From positions 2,355,001 through 2,419,000 of the forward strand of contig NZ_CP040518.1 of the NCBI RefSeq assembly GCF_005848555.1: a stretch of 64,000 bases of DNA. The letters are read 5' to 3'. This stretch comes from Blautia sp. SC05B48 (lineage in GTDB: Bacteria; Bacillota; Clostridia; Lachnospirales; Lachnospiraceae). Both the position numbers and the translations under genes were made by a program. Below are positions 8,233-18,404 of the stretch, piece by piece. Every line of letters begins with the position of its first letter. Position 1 is the first letter of the stretch. Under the pieces are notes generated by a model that had not been told where the DNA came from, searched no databases, and saw nothing but the letters and a program-made list of their open reading frames with translations.

Positions 8233-9746
8233 AAAAACCGAAGGAAAAAATAAAAAAGATCCATAGTCTCCGCCATCAGATCACAGCATACTTTATCGGT
8301 CTGCTGTTTTTATCCATTCTGACTATTACCGTGATCAACGGAGCCTTTCTTGAAAAATACTATGTGACAAAAAAGATCGATGTACTTCTGGATCTCCGAA
8401 CAACTCTGGAAAATACAGATATTGACAAGATGATGAACAGCAACAGCTCGAAAGGTTCTGAGAGTATTCCCGATGAGATCCAGAGAGCCTGCTCCAGAAA
8501 CAATCTTTCCTGGGTTATCATTGACAGCAGCAATACCAGCTGGCTTTCCTGGGGTGAAAATGAAAAAATGCTTCAGAGCAAGCTGTTCGGATATGTCTAC
8601 GGTCTGGATGAGGACGGGGATAAGAGCCGGACCTTGAAGCAGGGTGACAATTATACCATCCAGCAGTCGCATGACCGTTTTGCGGGAATGGATTATGTGG
8701 AATGCTGGGGACAGCTGGATGATGAACATTATTTTATCATAAGGACACCCCTTGAGAGCATCAGGGAGAGCGCTGATATTTCCAATAAGTTTTACTTTGC
8801 GGTAGGTCTGATGATCATAATCCTAAGTGGTCTGATCATTATGGTCGTGACCAGGAGGATCACCCGTCCCATCAGTGAGCTTACGGAACTTTCCAGAAAA
8901 ATGTCAGATTTGGATTTTGAAGCAAAATACGAGAGCAAAGTCGGCAATGAGATCGATGTTCTGGGAGATAATTTCAACCGGATGTCTTCACAGCTTGAGA
9001 CTACCATCAGTGAACTGAAATCCGCAAATAATGAACTGCAGCGCGACATTGAGGACAAGATCAAGATCGACAAGATGCGGAAGGAATTTCTGGATAACGT
9101 ATCTCATGAGCTGAAAACTCCGATCGCCCTGATCCAGGGCTATGCAGAAGGCCTGAAAGAAAATATTTCCGATGATTCTGAGAGCAGAGAGTTCTATTGC
9201 GATGTCATCATGGATGAAGCCTCCAGGATGAATAAACTGGTAAAAAATCTTCTCACACTGAATCAGCTGGAATCCGGCAAAGATGCAGTTGTAATGGAGC
9301 GTTTTGATATCGTATCCCTGATTCGCGGCGTGCTTCAGACTATGAATATCATGATCGGACAGAAGGATGCAAAAGTGATCTTTGAGGCGGAGAAGCCGGT
9401 TTATGTATGGGCCGATGAGTTTAAGATCGAAGAGGTTGTGACAAACTATGTAAGCAATGCCCTGAACCATCTGGAGGGAGAGAAAGAAATCGAGATCAAG
9501 CTGCAGGATGAGGATAACCATGTGAAGATCAGTGTGTTTAACACAGGGACCCCGATCCCTGAGGCAGATGTACCTAATCTTTGGAATAAATTTTATAAAG
9601 TTGATAAAGCGAGAACCAGGGAATACGGCGGAAGCGGTATCGGTTTATCTATTGTAAAGGCCATCATGGAAAGTATGAACCAGGAATATGGTGTGCAGAA
9701 CTTTGATAATGGCGTGGAATTCTGGTTTACACTGGACCGGAAATAA
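8229..9746 (+). CDS. Sensor histidine kinase (HAMP-HisKA-HATPase)
   Basis: 505-residue membrane kinase. TM1 is at about residues 20-40, an extracellular sensor region of about 150 residues follows, TM2 at about 190-210, HAMP at about 210-262, a short coiled coil, then HisKA with the phospho-acceptor in NVSHELKTP (about residue 296) and the ATPase with N, G1 and G2 boxes (NYVSNALNH, TGTPIPE, GGSGIGLSIVK). Its ATG overlaps the regulator stop (ATGA), so the two are co-translated. The signal sensed is not apparent. A GGCGGCAGC/GCAACCGCC imperfect hairpin with a T run follows the stop. Confidence 0.95.
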   Translation: MKKPKEKIKKIHSLRHQITAYFIGLLFLSILTITVINGAFLEKYYVTKKIDVLLDLRTTLENTDIDKMMNSNSSKGSESIPDEIQRACSRNNLSWVIIDSSNTSWLSWGENEKMLQSKLFGYVYGLDEDGDKSRTLKQGDNYTIQQSHDRFAGMDYVECWGQLDDEHYFIIRTPLESIRESADISNKFYFAVGLMIIILSGLIIMVVTRRITRPISELTELSRKMSDLDFEAKYESKVGNEIDVLGDNFNRMSSQLETTISELKSANNELQRDIEDKIKIDKMRKEFLDNVSHELKTPIALIQGYAEGLKENISDDSESREFYCDVIMDEASRMNKLVKNLLTLNQLESGKDAVVMERFDIVSLIRGVLQTMNIMIGQKDAKVIFEAEKPVYVWADEFKIEEVVTNYVSNALNHLEGEKEIEIKLQDEDNHVKISVFNTGTPIPEADVPNLWNKFYKVDKARTREYGGSGIGLSIVKAIMESMNQEYGVQNFDNGVEFWFTLDRK

Positions 9747-9798
9747 TAAAACTTTACCGTGATAATGTGAAAAAATGGGCGGCAGCAGAGAAAAGTCT

Positions 9799-9826
9799 TT
9801 GCAACCGCCTGTTTTTGCGTTATACT
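9799..9826 (+). promoter_or_regulatory. Promoter for hisH-hisF
   Basis: TTGCAA (9799-9804) and TATACT (9821-9826) with a 16-base spacer, overlapping the right arm of the presumed kinase terminator. Confidence 0.6.
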
Positions 9827-9892
9827 AAAGCAATGTAAATCGAAGGTGAGAGAGGAATATCGAGATACAAAAGAGCAGGAGGAAGCATTATT

Positions 9893-10525
9893 ATGATAGG
9901 AATCATTGACTACGATGCGGGAAACATCAAAAGTGTGGAAAAAGCACTTCAGTATCTGGGACAGGAGACTGTCGTCTCAAGAGATCCCCAGGTGCTTCTG
10001 AAAGCAGATAAAGTAATCCTTCCGGGAGTTGGAAGCTTTGGTGATGCTATGGAAAATCTCAAAAAATACGGACTTGTTCCGGTAATACATGAGATCGTGG
10101 AAAAGGGAACGCCCTTTCTTGGAATCTGCCTTGGACTGCAGCTGCTTTTTGAGAGCAGTGATGAGACACCGGGAGTGAAAGGTCTTGGGATCCTGAAGGG
10201 AAAAATCCTGCGCATTCCGCCAAGTCCGGGACTGAAGATCCCGCATATGGGATGGAATTCCCTGCATATTCAGAACAGCGGAAGATTATTTAAGGATATT
10301 CCGGAAAACACATACGTTTACTTTGTACATTCCTATTATCTTCAGGCGGAGGAGAAAGAGATCGTGAAAGCGACTACTCAGTACAGCACATGCATCCATG
10401 CGTCGGTGGAGAAGGGAAATGTATTTGCATGTCAGTTCCATCCGGAAAAAAGCAGCCGGTGGGGCTTGAAGATCCTTGAGAATTTTGCGGCACTTGAGGC
10501 AGGTACCGGAAAGGAGGAGGCATGA
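9893..10525 (+). CDS. hisH: Imidazole glycerol phosphate synthase, glutamine amidotransferase subunit
   Basis: Class I glutaminase that feeds ammonia to HisF in the fifth step of histidine synthesis. The catalytic cysteine is in [13 protein letters not shown] (about residue 80), and His and Glu are in CQFHPEKS (about residue 184); the start [11 protein letters not shown] is typical. AGGAGGA lies upstream. It overlaps hisF by four bases. Only these two his genes are here, with hisJ 20 kb away, so the rest of the pathway must be elsewhere. Confidence 0.95.
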   Translation: MIGIIDYDAGNIKSVEKALQYLGQETVVSRDPQVLLKADKVILPGVGSFGDAMENLKKYGLVPVIHEIVEKGTPFLGICLGLQLLFESSDETPGVKGLGILKGKILRIPPSPGLKIPHMGWNSLHIQNSGRLFKDIPENTYVYFVHSYYLQAEEKEIVKATTQYSTCIHASVEKGNVFACQFHPEKSSRWGLKILENFAALEAGTGKEEA

Positions 10526-11286
10526 TCATGTTTACAAAAAGAATCATTCCATGTCTTGATGTAAATAAGGGACGTGTGGTAAAAGGCGTGAATTTTGTTG
10601 ATCTTAAGGATGCCGGAGATCCGGTGGAAATTGCCAAAGCTTATGATGCCGCCGGTGCGGACGAGCTTGTTTTTCTTGATATCACTGCCTCCTGTGAGGA
10701 GCGTGATACCGTGGTGGATATGGTAAGAGCTGTTGCAGCCAACGTATTTATCCCGTTTACCGTAGGCGGAGGAATCCGTACCGTAGATGATTTCCGGAAA
10801 CTTCTCCGTGAAGGTGCGGATAAGATTTCTGTAAATTCCGCAGCTATCGACCGTCCGGAGCTGATCCATGAGGCTGCACAGAAATTCGGAAGCCAGTGTG
10901 TAGTAGTTGCCATTGATGCCAAGAGAAGACCGGATGGCGGCTGGAATATCTACAAACATGGCGGAAGACTGGATACCGGTATTGACGCTCTTGAATGGGC
11001 AAAGAAGGTGGAAGAACTTGGCGCAGGTGAGATCCTTCTTACCAGCATGGATTGTGACGGAACCAAGGCAGGGTATGATATTGAACTTACAAGAGCCGTT
11101 GCAGATGCGGTTTCCATCCCGGTGATCGCCTCCGGTGGTGCCGGAACCCTGGAGCATTTTTATGATGCACTGACAGAAGGCGGAGCAGATGCGGCACTGG
11201 CAGCATCTCTGTTCCACTACAAAGAGCTGGAGATCTGGGAAGTGAAGGATTACCTTGCGGAAAAAGGAATTTCCGTGAGAAGATAA
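10522..11286 (+). CDS. hisF: Imidazole glycerol phosphate synthase, cyclase subunit
   Basis: (beta/alpha)8 barrel that uses ammonia from HisH to make IGP and AICAR. The catalytic aspartates are seen in [14 protein letters not shown] (about residue 13) and [15 protein letters not shown] (about residue 132); phosphate-binding motifs are TVGGGIRT and ASGGAG. Length (254) is normal. ATG at 10522 overlaps the hisH stop; a second ATG two codons later is an equally possible start. Confidence 0.96.
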   Translation: MIMFTKRIIPCLDVNKGRVVKGVNFVDLKDAGDPVEIAKAYDAAGADELVFLDITASCEERDTVVDMVRAVAANVFIPFTVGGGIRTVDDFRKLLREGADKISVNSAAIDRPELIHEAAQKFGSQCVVVAIDAKRRPDGGWNIYKHGGRLDTGIDALEWAKKVEELGAGEILLTSMDCDGTKAGYDIELTRAVADAVSIPVIASGGAGTLEHFYDALTEGGADAALAASLFHYKELEIWEVKDYLAEKGISVRR

Positions 11287-11307
11287 GTTGGATGAGAGGT
11301 GATAGAT

Positions 11308-11982
11308 ATGGCTCCTATAGCAGGAGACTGGCAGGAGGCACTGAAAGGTGAATTTCATCAGCCCTACTATGCCAAACTTTATAAAACCGTGATGACAGAA
11401 TACAGAACAAGAAAGATTTTTCCGCCGCCGGAAGATATGTTTAATGCGTTTCATTTTACGCCTCTGCATCAGGTAAAGGTTGTGATCCTGGGACAGGACC
11501 CTTATCACAATGACGGACAGGCCCATGGGCTTTGCTTTTCTGTAAAAAAAGGTGTGGAAACACCGCCATCTCTGGTGAATATTTATAAGGAACTTGAGGA
11601 TGATATGGGATGTTATATCCCAAATAACGGTAATCTGGAAAAATGGGCAAAGCAGGGCGTGCTTCTTTTGAACACAGTGCTGACTGTACGTGCACATCAG
11701 GCCAATTCCCACAGAGGGATCGGCTGGGAGCAGTTTACCGATGCGGCCATCCGGATCCTGGACCAGGAGGATCGCCCGATCGTGTTTCTTCTCTGGGGGC
11801 GGCCTGCTCAGATGAAGGCATCCATGCTTCATAATCCGAAGCATCTGGTCCTGGAAGCACCACATCCAAGTCCCCTTTCTGCCTACCGGGGATTTTTCGG
11901 ATGCAGGCATTTCAGCAAGGCTAATGAATTTTTGAAAGCCAATGGGGTAGAACCCATTGACTGGCAGATTGAGAATATTTAA
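11308..11982 (+). CDS. ung: Uracil-DNA glycosylase
   Basis: Family 1 UDG removing uracil from DNA. Motif A GQDPYHNDGQAHGL carries the catalytic aspartate (about residue 62) and motif B HPSPLSAYRGF carries the histidine (about residue 185). The ATG at 11308 follows GAGAGG; a GTG nine bases upstream is inside that site. It is 21 bases after hisF and 15 bases before the flippase gene, so all four are probably cotranscribed. Confidence 0.95.
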   Translation: MAPIAGDWQEALKGEFHQPYYAKLYKTVMTEYRTRKIFPPPEDMFNAFHFTPLHQVKVVILGQDPYHNDGQAHGLCFSVKKGVETPPSLVNIYKELEDDMGCYIPNNGNLEKWAKQGVLLLNTVLTVRAHQANSHRGIGWEQFTDAAIRILDQEDRPIVFLLWGRPAQMKASMLHNPKHLVLEAPHPSPLSAYRGFFGCRHFSKANEFLKANGVEPIDWQIENI

Positions 11983-11997
11983 GTTAGGGAAAGTAAA

Positions 11998-13623
11998 ATG
12001 GGTAAAAAAAATGATAACACACTTGTGAAAAACGCATCTTTTCTTATGGTTGCGGCGCTGATCTCCAAGATCATCGGAATGCTGTATAAGAGTCCGCTTT
12101 CAACCACACTGGGAAGTCAGAGCTTTGCACTTTTTCAGTTTGCACAGAATGTATATTTTATTCTGCTGATGATTGCGTCCTTCAGTATTCCTCAGGCTGT
12201 ATCCAAGATCATGGCGGAGAAGATTGCTTTTCACAGATATAAGGATGCACAGAAGGTATTTTACGGCGCACTGATCTATGCGGCAGTTGCCGGCGGTATC
12301 GTGGCGCTGATCTGTGTATTTGGTGCAGGGATCCTGGTTCCTGACAGTATGGCGAACGCCCGTCTGGCACTGCAGATGCTTGCGCCCACAATTTTCATGT
12401 CCGGTCTTTGCGGTGTATTCCGTGGATATTTCCAGGCATACCGCAATATGATGCCTACATCGATCTCGCAGATCATTGAGCAGATCTTTGTGGCAACCTT
12501 TGCGCTTCTGATGTCACATGTATTTATCCAGCATTTTTCTGCAACAGGAGATATGGATCTGGTTCATCGCTGGGGTGCAGCAGGAGCTACTATGGGTACC
12601 GGAGCAGGTGTGGCTTCCGCGCTGATCTTTATGCTGATCGTTTATGGGATAAATCGTAAGATCATCCGGAAAAGGATCGTCAATGACCGCCATTCTGTAA
12701 ATGAGAGTATGGGTCATGTAATGAGCAATATCGTGCTCATCATCATGCCGATCATTCTCAGTGCTTTTATTTATAATGTAAACGGATATATCAACAGCTA
12801 TATGTATTCCGGTATCATGGATATCAAGGGTGCTGCCAAGGACGTGATCCAGACCTTGTATTCCGAGTACGGATATTATATGACGCTGATCAATATCCCG
12901 CTTACCCTGGCGAGTACAGCACCAACATCTATGATCCCTGAGGTTTCCGCTCATTATGCAATGCACGATATTGAAGGTGCAAATATGAAGACGGACCGTG
13001 CCACATGGATCAGTATGCTGATCTCTATTCCTGCGGCAGTAGGTCTTGCAGTTCTTTCCGGACCGATCACGAGACTGATCTTCCCGGGAACCAACGGTGT
13101 AGGCGGACAGCTTCTGATCCTGGGAGGAATCACCATTATCCTGAATGGCAACTCCAATATCACCAACGGTGTACTTCAGGGGATCGGCAGGCCGAAGCTC
13201 CCGATGATCCATGCAGCCATTGCTCTGGTGGCAGATGTGATAGCCATGGCACTGCTTCTGGTATTTACCAATCTTGGTGTTTATACCATTGTCATCGCCC
13301 AGATCGTTTATGCGGTTGTGATGTGTCTTCTCAATGACCGTTCCATCAAGAAATATATGGGCTATAAGAATCCGTGGAGAAGTGCTTATTTAAGCCCGTT
13401 CCTGGCATCTATCCCGATGGGGGTTGTTGCGGGAGTGGTGTATTACGGTCTGTATGCGCTGATCCATTCCAATGTGATCTGCCTGGGTATTTCCGTGATG
13501 CTGGCAGCAGTTGTATACTTTATTGTATATCTGTTTGTAAGCAAGCCTGGTGAAGAAGAGCTGGGTATGATGCCTGGTGGAAGATATATGAAGAAGCTGG
13601 CGAGAATGATGAAGATCATCTGA
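11998..13623 (+). CDS. MOP-superfamily flippase (polysaccharide biosynthesis / SpoVB-MurJ-like)
   Basis: 541-residue protein with 14 predicted TM segments and the oligosaccharidyl-lipid flippase family start (LVKNASFLMVAALISKIIGMLYK). Members include SpoVB and MurJ-like lipid II or polysaccharide-lipid exporters. A second, shorter member lies at 22980-24314; this longer one, in a housekeeping operon, is the better candidate for a general cell-wall precursor flippase, but that is inference. GGGAAAG lies upstream. Confidence 0.82.
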   Translation: MGKKNDNTLVKNASFLMVAALISKIIGMLYKSPLSTTLGSQSFALFQFAQNVYFILLMIASFSIPQAVSKIMAEKIAFHRYKDAQKVFYGALIYAAVAGGIVALICVFGAGILVPDSMANARLALQMLAPTIFMSGLCGVFRGYFQAYRNMMPTSISQIIEQIFVATFALLMSHVFIQHFSATGDMDLVHRWGAAGATMGTGAGVASALIFMLIVYGINRKIIRKRIVNDRHSVNESMGHVMSNIVLIIMPIILSAFIYNVNGYINSYMYSGIMDIKGAAKDVIQTLYSEYGYYMTLINIPLTLASTAPTSMIPEVSAHYAMHDIEGANMKTDRATWISMLISIPAAVGLAVLSGPITRLIFPGTNGVGGQLLILGGITIILNGNSNITNGVLQGIGRPKLPMIHAAIALVADVIAMALLLVFTNLGVYTIVIAQIVYAVVMCLLNDRSIKKYMGYKNPWRSAYLSPFLASIPMGVVAGVVYYGLYALIHSNVICLGISVMLAAVVYFIVYLFVSKPGEEELGMMPGGRYMKKLARMMKII

Positions 13624-13654
13624 TTTTGAGAGTTTTACAGGATAATAAAAAAAT

Positions 13655-13708
13655 ACCCGCAGATTTATTCCGGCGAATGATGGACCGGATGATCTGCGGG
13701 TGTTTTTT
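13655..13708 (+). terminator. Intrinsic terminator after the flippase gene
   Basis: ACCCGCAGAT and ATCTGCGGGT form a ten-base perfect stem with an internal CCGG/CCGG helix, followed by six Ts. It closes the hisH operon and faces the convergent pepT gene. Confidence 0.88.
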
Positions 13709-13756
13709 ACATTATCTCAGATTACTGGTAATGCAGGTTTTGAAAAAAGTTTCTTT

Positions 13757-14983
13757 TCAGTATTCCCTCTGGGAAAACAGCTTTATGATCTCCAGGGTAA
13801 CTTCTACAGCGGCATCCATTCCTTCCACTGTGATGTGCTCATAAGGCCCGTGATAGGCATGTCCGCCGGTTCCGAGATTCGGGCAGGGCAGTCCCATGAA
13901 GCTTAGCTGTGCACCATCTGTGCCGCCGCGGATAGGCAGGATGAGAGGTGCGACATCACAGTTACGGCAGGCTTCCTCTGCCAGGATGATCAGCCACGGG
14001 CAGGTATCGATGACCTCTTTCATATTGCGGTACTGCTGGGTGATGGTAAGAGTTACGGTGCCTTTGCCCCATTTTTCATTGAGGATTTCTGCGATATGTG
14101 AGAGCGTTTTCTGGCGTACTTCAAAAGAAGCGGCATCGTGATCACGGACAATATACTGAAGTTCAGCCTGGGAAACATCTCCTTTCATGGAGCAAAGATG
14201 GAAAAATCCTTCATAGTCCGCTGTGTTCCTTGGAGTATCCGCAGATGGAAGCATGGAATTAAACTCCATGGCAACGAGAGCAGCGTTGATCATGGTATTT
14301 TTGGAAGAACCGGGATGTACATTAACTCCTTGGAAGGTTACTTTTGCACTGCAGGCGTTAAAGTTTTCGTACTGGATCTCGCCTTCCGTATCACCGTCCA
14401 GGGTATATGCATAATCCGCACCGAATTTTTTTACATCAAAGTGGGCCGGTCCCATGCCGATTTCTTCATCCGGAGTAAAAGCGACGCAGAGAGGTCCGTG
14501 AGGTATTTTTTCCGTAAGGATATGCTCCAGCGCAGTGATGATCTCTGCAATGCCGGCCTTGTCGTCTGCGCCCAGGATCGTGGTTCCGTCTGAGGTGATC
14601 AGGGTACGCCCGGCAAGTGAAGCAAGATGCGGGAACATTTCCGGGGAAAGGGTTCTGCCGCTTGTGCCGAGAGGGAGCTCTTTTCCATCGTAATCTTCTG
14701 TGACCACCGGTGTGACTACATGGTCACAGAAATCGGAAACCGTATCCATATGAGCGATAAAGCCCAGTGCTTTGCAGTGCTCCAGGCCTTTTGTAGCAGG
14801 AAGATGTGCATAAACGTAACAGTGTTCATCCAGAGACACATCGGAGATCCCAAGATCTTTCAGTTCCTCCACAAGAAGCCGGGCCAGGTCAAACTGGCAC
14901 TGGGAAGAGGGGGAAGAAGCACTTTCTTCATTGCTGGGGGTGGATATTTTTACATAGGATAGAAGTCGCTGGTATGCTTTCAT
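13757..14983 (-). CDS. pepT: Peptidase T (tripeptide aminopeptidase)
   Basis: M20B zinc aminopeptidase that releases N-terminal residues from tripeptides in the cytosol. 408 residues, matching the family. Metal ligands are visible in GFIAHMDTVSD (about residue 81), GADDKAG (about 142) and the catalytic Glu in TPDEEIGMG (about 176); the last His is in GTGGHAYHGPYE. The start is MKAYQRLLSYV, served by AGAAAGGA on the minus strand; a longer upstream frame is not needed. It is divergent from uraA. Confidence 0.95.
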   Translation of the reverse strand: MKAYQRLLSYVKISTPSNEESASSPSSQCQFDLARLLVEELKDLGISDVSLDEHCYVYAHLPATKGLEHCKALGFIAHMDTVSDFCDHVVTPVVTEDYDGKELPLGTSGRTLSPEMFPHLASLAGRTLITSDGTTILGADDKAGIAEIITALEHILTEKIPHGPLCVAFTPDEEIGMGPAHFDVKKFGADYAYTLDGDTEGEIQYENFNACSAKVTFQGVNVHPGSSKNTMINAALVAMEFNSMLPSADTPRNTADYEGFFHLCSMKGDVSQAELQYIVRDHDAASFEVRQKTLSHIAEILNEKWGKGTVTLTITQQYRNMKEVIDTCPWLIILAEEACRNCDVAPLILPIRGGTDGAQLSFMGLPCPNLGTGGHAYHGPYEHITVEGMDAAVEVTLEIIKLFSQREY

Positions 14984-15171
14984 AGAAAAATAGTCCTTTC
15001 TGAAAAATTCCTTCCGGAACAGACGGCAGCTGTATTTATGGAATATGTCTGTTTTTCCGGAGATAATAACAGTATAACACACAGTATCTGCATATTTGTG
15101 TAAAAAATCTCCCACGATGTGAAAACCTGTGCTATAATCTGTGAGATAATAAAAAACAGGAGGATTTGAGA

Positions 15172-16422
15172 GTGGAAAAAAGAATCATACAGGTCGAAGA
15201 AAAAGTACCTGCAAAGATGCTGATACCGTTAAGTATCCAGCACATGTTCGCCATGTTCGGAGCATCCGTGCTGGTGCCATTCCTTTTTGGTATCAGTCCG
15301 GCTATTGTGCTTCTGATGAATGGTGTGGGAACACTCCTTTTTATTTTCATCACAAAAGGAAAGGCACCGGCTTATTTAGGTTCCAGTTTTGCCTTCCTTT
15401 CACCGGCTCTTCTGGTGATCAGCAAGTATGGATATGAGTATGCCCTTGGTGGTTTCGTTGTTCTGGGTATTGCTGGTATGTGTGTGGCATTGATTGTCCG
15501 CCAGTGCGGAACAGACTGGATCGATATCGTGCTTCCTACAGCGGCAATGGGACCGGTAGTGGCACTGATCGGTCTGGAGCTTGCGGGAAATGCGGCAAGT
15601 ACGGCAGGACTTCTGGACGATAAGGTAGATCCGAAGAATGTGATCGTATTTCTGGTCACACTTGGAGTTGCGGTATTCGGGCAGATCCTGTTCCGAGGCT
15701 TCCTTTCTGTTATTCCGATCCTGATTGCGATCATTGCGGGATATGTGGCAGCAGGTGCATGCGGGCTTCTGGATTTTACACAGGTAAGGGAAGCGGCATT
15801 TTTTGCTCTTCCCAACTTTACATCTCCGAAATTTAATTTTGAGGCCATTATGACGATCTTTCCGGCACTGCTTCTGGTAACCTCCGAGCATATCGGCCAT
15901 CAGATCGTAACCGGAAAGATTGTTGGAAGAAATCTTCTGAAAGATCCGGGGCTTCACAGATCCCTGTTTGCAGATTTCTTCTCTACCACAGTTTCCGGAT
16001 GCCTTGGTTCTGTGCCGACAACTACTTACGGTGAGAACATCGGTGTCATGGCGGTGACAAAGGTTTACAGTGTACAGGTGATCGGTGGTGCGGCAGTGCT
16101 TTCTATCTGCTGTTCCTTCCTTGGTAAACTGGCAGCCCTGATCAGTACCATTCCCGGTCCGGTGATCGGTGGGATTTCCTTCCTTCTTTACGGAATGATC
16201 GGAACATCCGGACTTCGCATGCTGGTTGACAATCACGTGGATTACAGCAAGTCCAGAAATCTGACGCTGACAAGCGTTGTCTTTGTTGTAGGTCTTTCCG
16301 GAATTGCCCTGAAGCTTGGAAATGTTGAGCTTACCGGTATGGTGCTGGCATGTGTGGTTGCCATGGCGTTAAGCCTTGTATTCTATATTCTGGACAAACT
16401 GAAGCTGACCAACGATCAGTAA
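15172..16422 (+). CDS. uraA: Uracil permease (NCS2 family)
   Basis: Nucleobase:cation symporter with about 12-14 TM segments. The family hallmark is the TM10 stretch with SVPTTTYGENIGVMA (about residues 278-292), and the substrate-binding Glu in VTSEHIGHQ (about residue 241). The start is GTG at 15172, with AGGAGG at 15158-15163 eight bases upstream; a TTG two codons earlier is too close to that site. A TATAAT at 15133-15138 gives a leader of only about 30 bases, so there is no room for a PyrR attenuator. Confidence 0.92.
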   Translation: MEKRIIQVEEKVPAKMLIPLSIQHMFAMFGASVLVPFLFGISPAIVLLMNGVGTLLFIFITKGKAPAYLGSSFAFLSPALLVISKYGYEYALGGFVVLGIAGMCVALIVRQCGTDWIDIVLPTAAMGPVVALIGLELAGNAASTAGLLDDKVDPKNVIVFLVTLGVAVFGQILFRGFLSVIPILIAIIAGYVAAGACGLLDFTQVREAAFFALPNFTSPKFNFEAIMTIFPALLLVTSEHIGHQIVTGKIVGRNLLKDPGLHRSLFADFFSTTVSGCLGSVPTTTYGENIGVMAVTKVYSVQVIGGAAVLSICCSFLGKLAALISTIPGPVIGGISFLLYGMIGTSGLRMLVDNHVDYSKSRNLTLTSVVFVVGLSGIALKLGNVELTGMVLACVVAMALSLVFYILDKLKLTNDQ

Positions 16423-16440
16423 CAGGAAATGTATTGCATA

Positions 16441-16480
16441 AAAAGCAGATGAAGAGGGAAATCTTTTTATCTGCTTTTTT
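16441..16480 (+). terminator. Intrinsic terminator after uraA
   Basis: AAAGCAGAT and ATCTGCTTT pair around an 18-base loop and run into six Ts, 18 bases after the uraA stop. Confidence 0.8.
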
Positions 16481-16578
16481 GTATTCAGAGAGGAAAAAGA
16501 AATCATGTATGGGAAGCCTTTTGTCGGATTTTTAGAGATCCTGTCAACAAAAAAACAGAGGGATTTTCAAGTATCTTA

Positions 16579-16607
16579 TTGACAATCATTCCGTTTTATA
16601 ATACTAT
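16579..16607 (+). promoter_or_regulatory. recA promoter
   Basis: TTGACA at 16579-16584 and TACTAT at 16602-16607 with 17 bases between; an overlapping TATAAT at 16597 is spaced too closely to that -35. The LexA box lies just downstream of the expected transcription start. Confidence 0.6.
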
Positions 16608-16622
16608 GTAATACAGAAAACA

Positions 16623-16636
16623 CGAACAAAGGTTCG
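16623..16636 (+). promoter_or_regulatory. LexA (SOS) box upstream of recA
   Basis: CGAAC-AAAG-GTTCG is a perfect five-base inverted repeat with a four-base spacer and matches the Gram-positive LexA operator (core GAAC-N4-GTTC). Its position 51 bases before the recA start and just after the promoter implies LexA repression released by DNA damage. Confidence 0.85.
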
Positions 16637-16686
16637 GATTGCAGGAAACCTGATTAGAAAGAGAATAAAGAATAGGAGATTACATA

Positions 16687-17739
16687 ATGATCAGTGAAGA
16701 GAAGCAGAAGGCGTTGGAAGCGGCCCTTGGAAATATTGAGAAACAGTTCGGTAAAGGCTCTGTCATGAAGCTTGGAGATTCCAGCTCCCATATGCAGGTG
16801 GAGGCAGTTCCCACAGGATGCTTAAGCCTGGATATCGCCCTTGGTGTAGGTGGTGTTCCCAAGGGACGTATCGTGGAGATCTACGGACCGGAGTCCAGTG
16901 GTAAGACAACGGTAGCCTTACATATGGTCGCTGAGGTGCAGAAGAGAGGCGGAATCGCAGGATTTATCGATGCGGAGCATGCTCTTGATCCTGTTTATGC
17001 CAAGAGTATAGGTGTTGATATCGACAACCTTTATATTTCACAGCCGGATAACGGAGAGCAGGCGCTGGAGATCACAGAGACTATGGTACGTTCCGGTGCT
17101 GTGGATATCGTGATTGTGGATTCTGTTGCAGCTCTGGTTCCCAAGGCAGAGATCGAAGGAGATATGGGAGACAGCCATGTAGGTCTGCAGGCCCGTCTGA
17201 TGTCACAGGCACTCCGTAAACTGACGGCTGTTATCAGCAAGTCCAATTGCGTGGTGATCTTTATCAACCAGCTTCGTGAGAAGGTTGGAGTGATGTTTGG
17301 CAATCCGGAAACTACAACCGGTGGACGTGCGCTGAAATTCTATGCATCTGTCCGTATGGATGTACGTCGTGTGGAAACCTTGAAGCAGGGTGGTGAGATG
17401 GTCGGAAACCACACCCGTGTGAAAGTAGTTAAGAACAAGGTCGCTCCGCCATTTAAGCAGGCAGAGTTTGATATCATGTTCGGAACCGGTATTTCCAGAG
17501 AGGGAGATATCCTGGATCTGGCTGCAGAATGCTCCATCGTAAACAAGAGCGGAGCCTGGTATGCATATGAAGGGGATAAGATCGGACAGGGACGTGAGAA
17601 TGCCAAATTATTCCTGAGAGAGCATCCGGAGATCCGCGATGAGATTGAGAAGAAGGTTCGTGTACATTATCATCTGGATCCGGCAGATGAGACAGCAGAA
17701 GCAGCAGTACAGGCAGATGATACAGAGAAGGAAGAGTAG
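16687..17739 (+). CDS. recA: Recombinase A
   Basis: ATP-dependent strand-exchange protein and SOS co-protease. 350 residues with Walker [10 protein letters not shown] (about residue 67), the catalytic Glu in AEHALDP, Walker [10 protein letters not shown] (about 140), loop L1 and L2 ([19 protein letters not shown]) and the acidic C-terminus ending EKEE. AGGAG lies ten bases before the ATG. Three bases separate it from recX. Confidence 0.98.
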   Translation: MISEEKQKALEAALGNIEKQFGKGSVMKLGDSSSHMQVEAVPTGCLSLDIALGVGGVPKGRIVEIYGPESSGKTTVALHMVAEVQKRGGIAGFIDAEHALDPVYAKSIGVDIDNLYISQPDNGEQALEITETMVRSGAVDIVIVDSVAALVPKAEIEGDMGDSHVGLQARLMSQALRKLTAVISKSNCVVIFINQLREKVGVMFGNPETTTGGRALKFYASVRMDVRRVETLKQGGEMVGNHTRVKVVKNKVAPPFKQAEFDIMFGTGISREGDILDLAAECSIVNKSGAWYAYEGDKIGQGRENAKLFLREHPEIRDEIEKKVRVHYHLDPADETAEAAVQADDTEKEE

Positions 17740-17742
17740 TCC

Positions 17743-18231
17743 ATGCTGGATCTGGAAGAACGAAACCGTGCAAGAAAGAAAGCCATGCGGCTTCTGGAAC
17801 ATATGGACCGCACAGAGAAAGGCCTGACGGATAAACTCCGTCAGGCTGAATTTTCACCGGAGGCAGTAGAAGATGCCATTGCTTATGTGAAGTCCTATGG
17901 GTATATCAACGATGCCCGTTATGCCAGAACCTATATCTCCTTCCGCATGGAAACCAGGAGCCGTCAGAAGATACTCTCGGAACTTCAGTTAAAGGGCGTG
18001 GACCGTCAGATTGCCCTGGATGCCTGGAATGAGATGGAAGAGCTTATGGAACCGGACGAGCGGGAGATATTACGCAGGACGATCGAGAAGAAATATGCAC
18101 CGGACACAGAGCTTGATGAAGGACAGATGAGAAGGCTGTATGGATACCTGGCCAGAAGGGCGTTCCGGTATGAAGATATTTCCCATACCCTGGAAGAAAT
18201 GAACATCCGGGTGAAACATGATATAGAATAA
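17743..18231 (+). CDS. recX: Regulatory protein RecX
   Basis: Helical-repeat modulator that binds RecA filaments. 162 residues with the RecX pattern: LLEHMDRTEKGLTDKLRQ, an AIAYVKSYGYINDARYARTY block (about residues 45-65) and RRLYGYLARRAFRYEDI near the end. It starts three bases after the recA stop, so it shares the SOS-controlled transcript. Confidence 0.93.
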   Translation: MLDLEERNRARKKAMRLLEHMDRTEKGLTDKLRQAEFSPEAVEDAIAYVKSYGYINDARYARTYISFRMETRSRQKILSELQLKGVDRQIALDAWNEMEELMEPDEREILRRTIEKKYAPDTELDEGQMRRLYGYLARRAFRYEDISHTLEEMNIRVKHDIE

Positions 18232-18328
18232 CTCTGAAAACACCTCGCGGAATATTCCCAGTGAATAGTAACGAGAAAAGAGCCAGTTCACATATGCTAA
18301 CCAAAATCTGCTTTTTCATGAGAAAAAC

Positions 18329-18357
18329 TTGACATAAATGTGAAAAACAGCTAAACT
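18329..18357 (+). promoter_or_regulatory. rny promoter
   Basis: TTGACA (18329-18334) and TAAACT (18352-18357) with a 17-base spacer in the 173-base gap after recX. Confidence 0.65.
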
Positions 18358-18404
18358 TGTATTGTTGTATTTGTACAATGAAAACTAAATAAGGAGGTGC
18401 TCCT

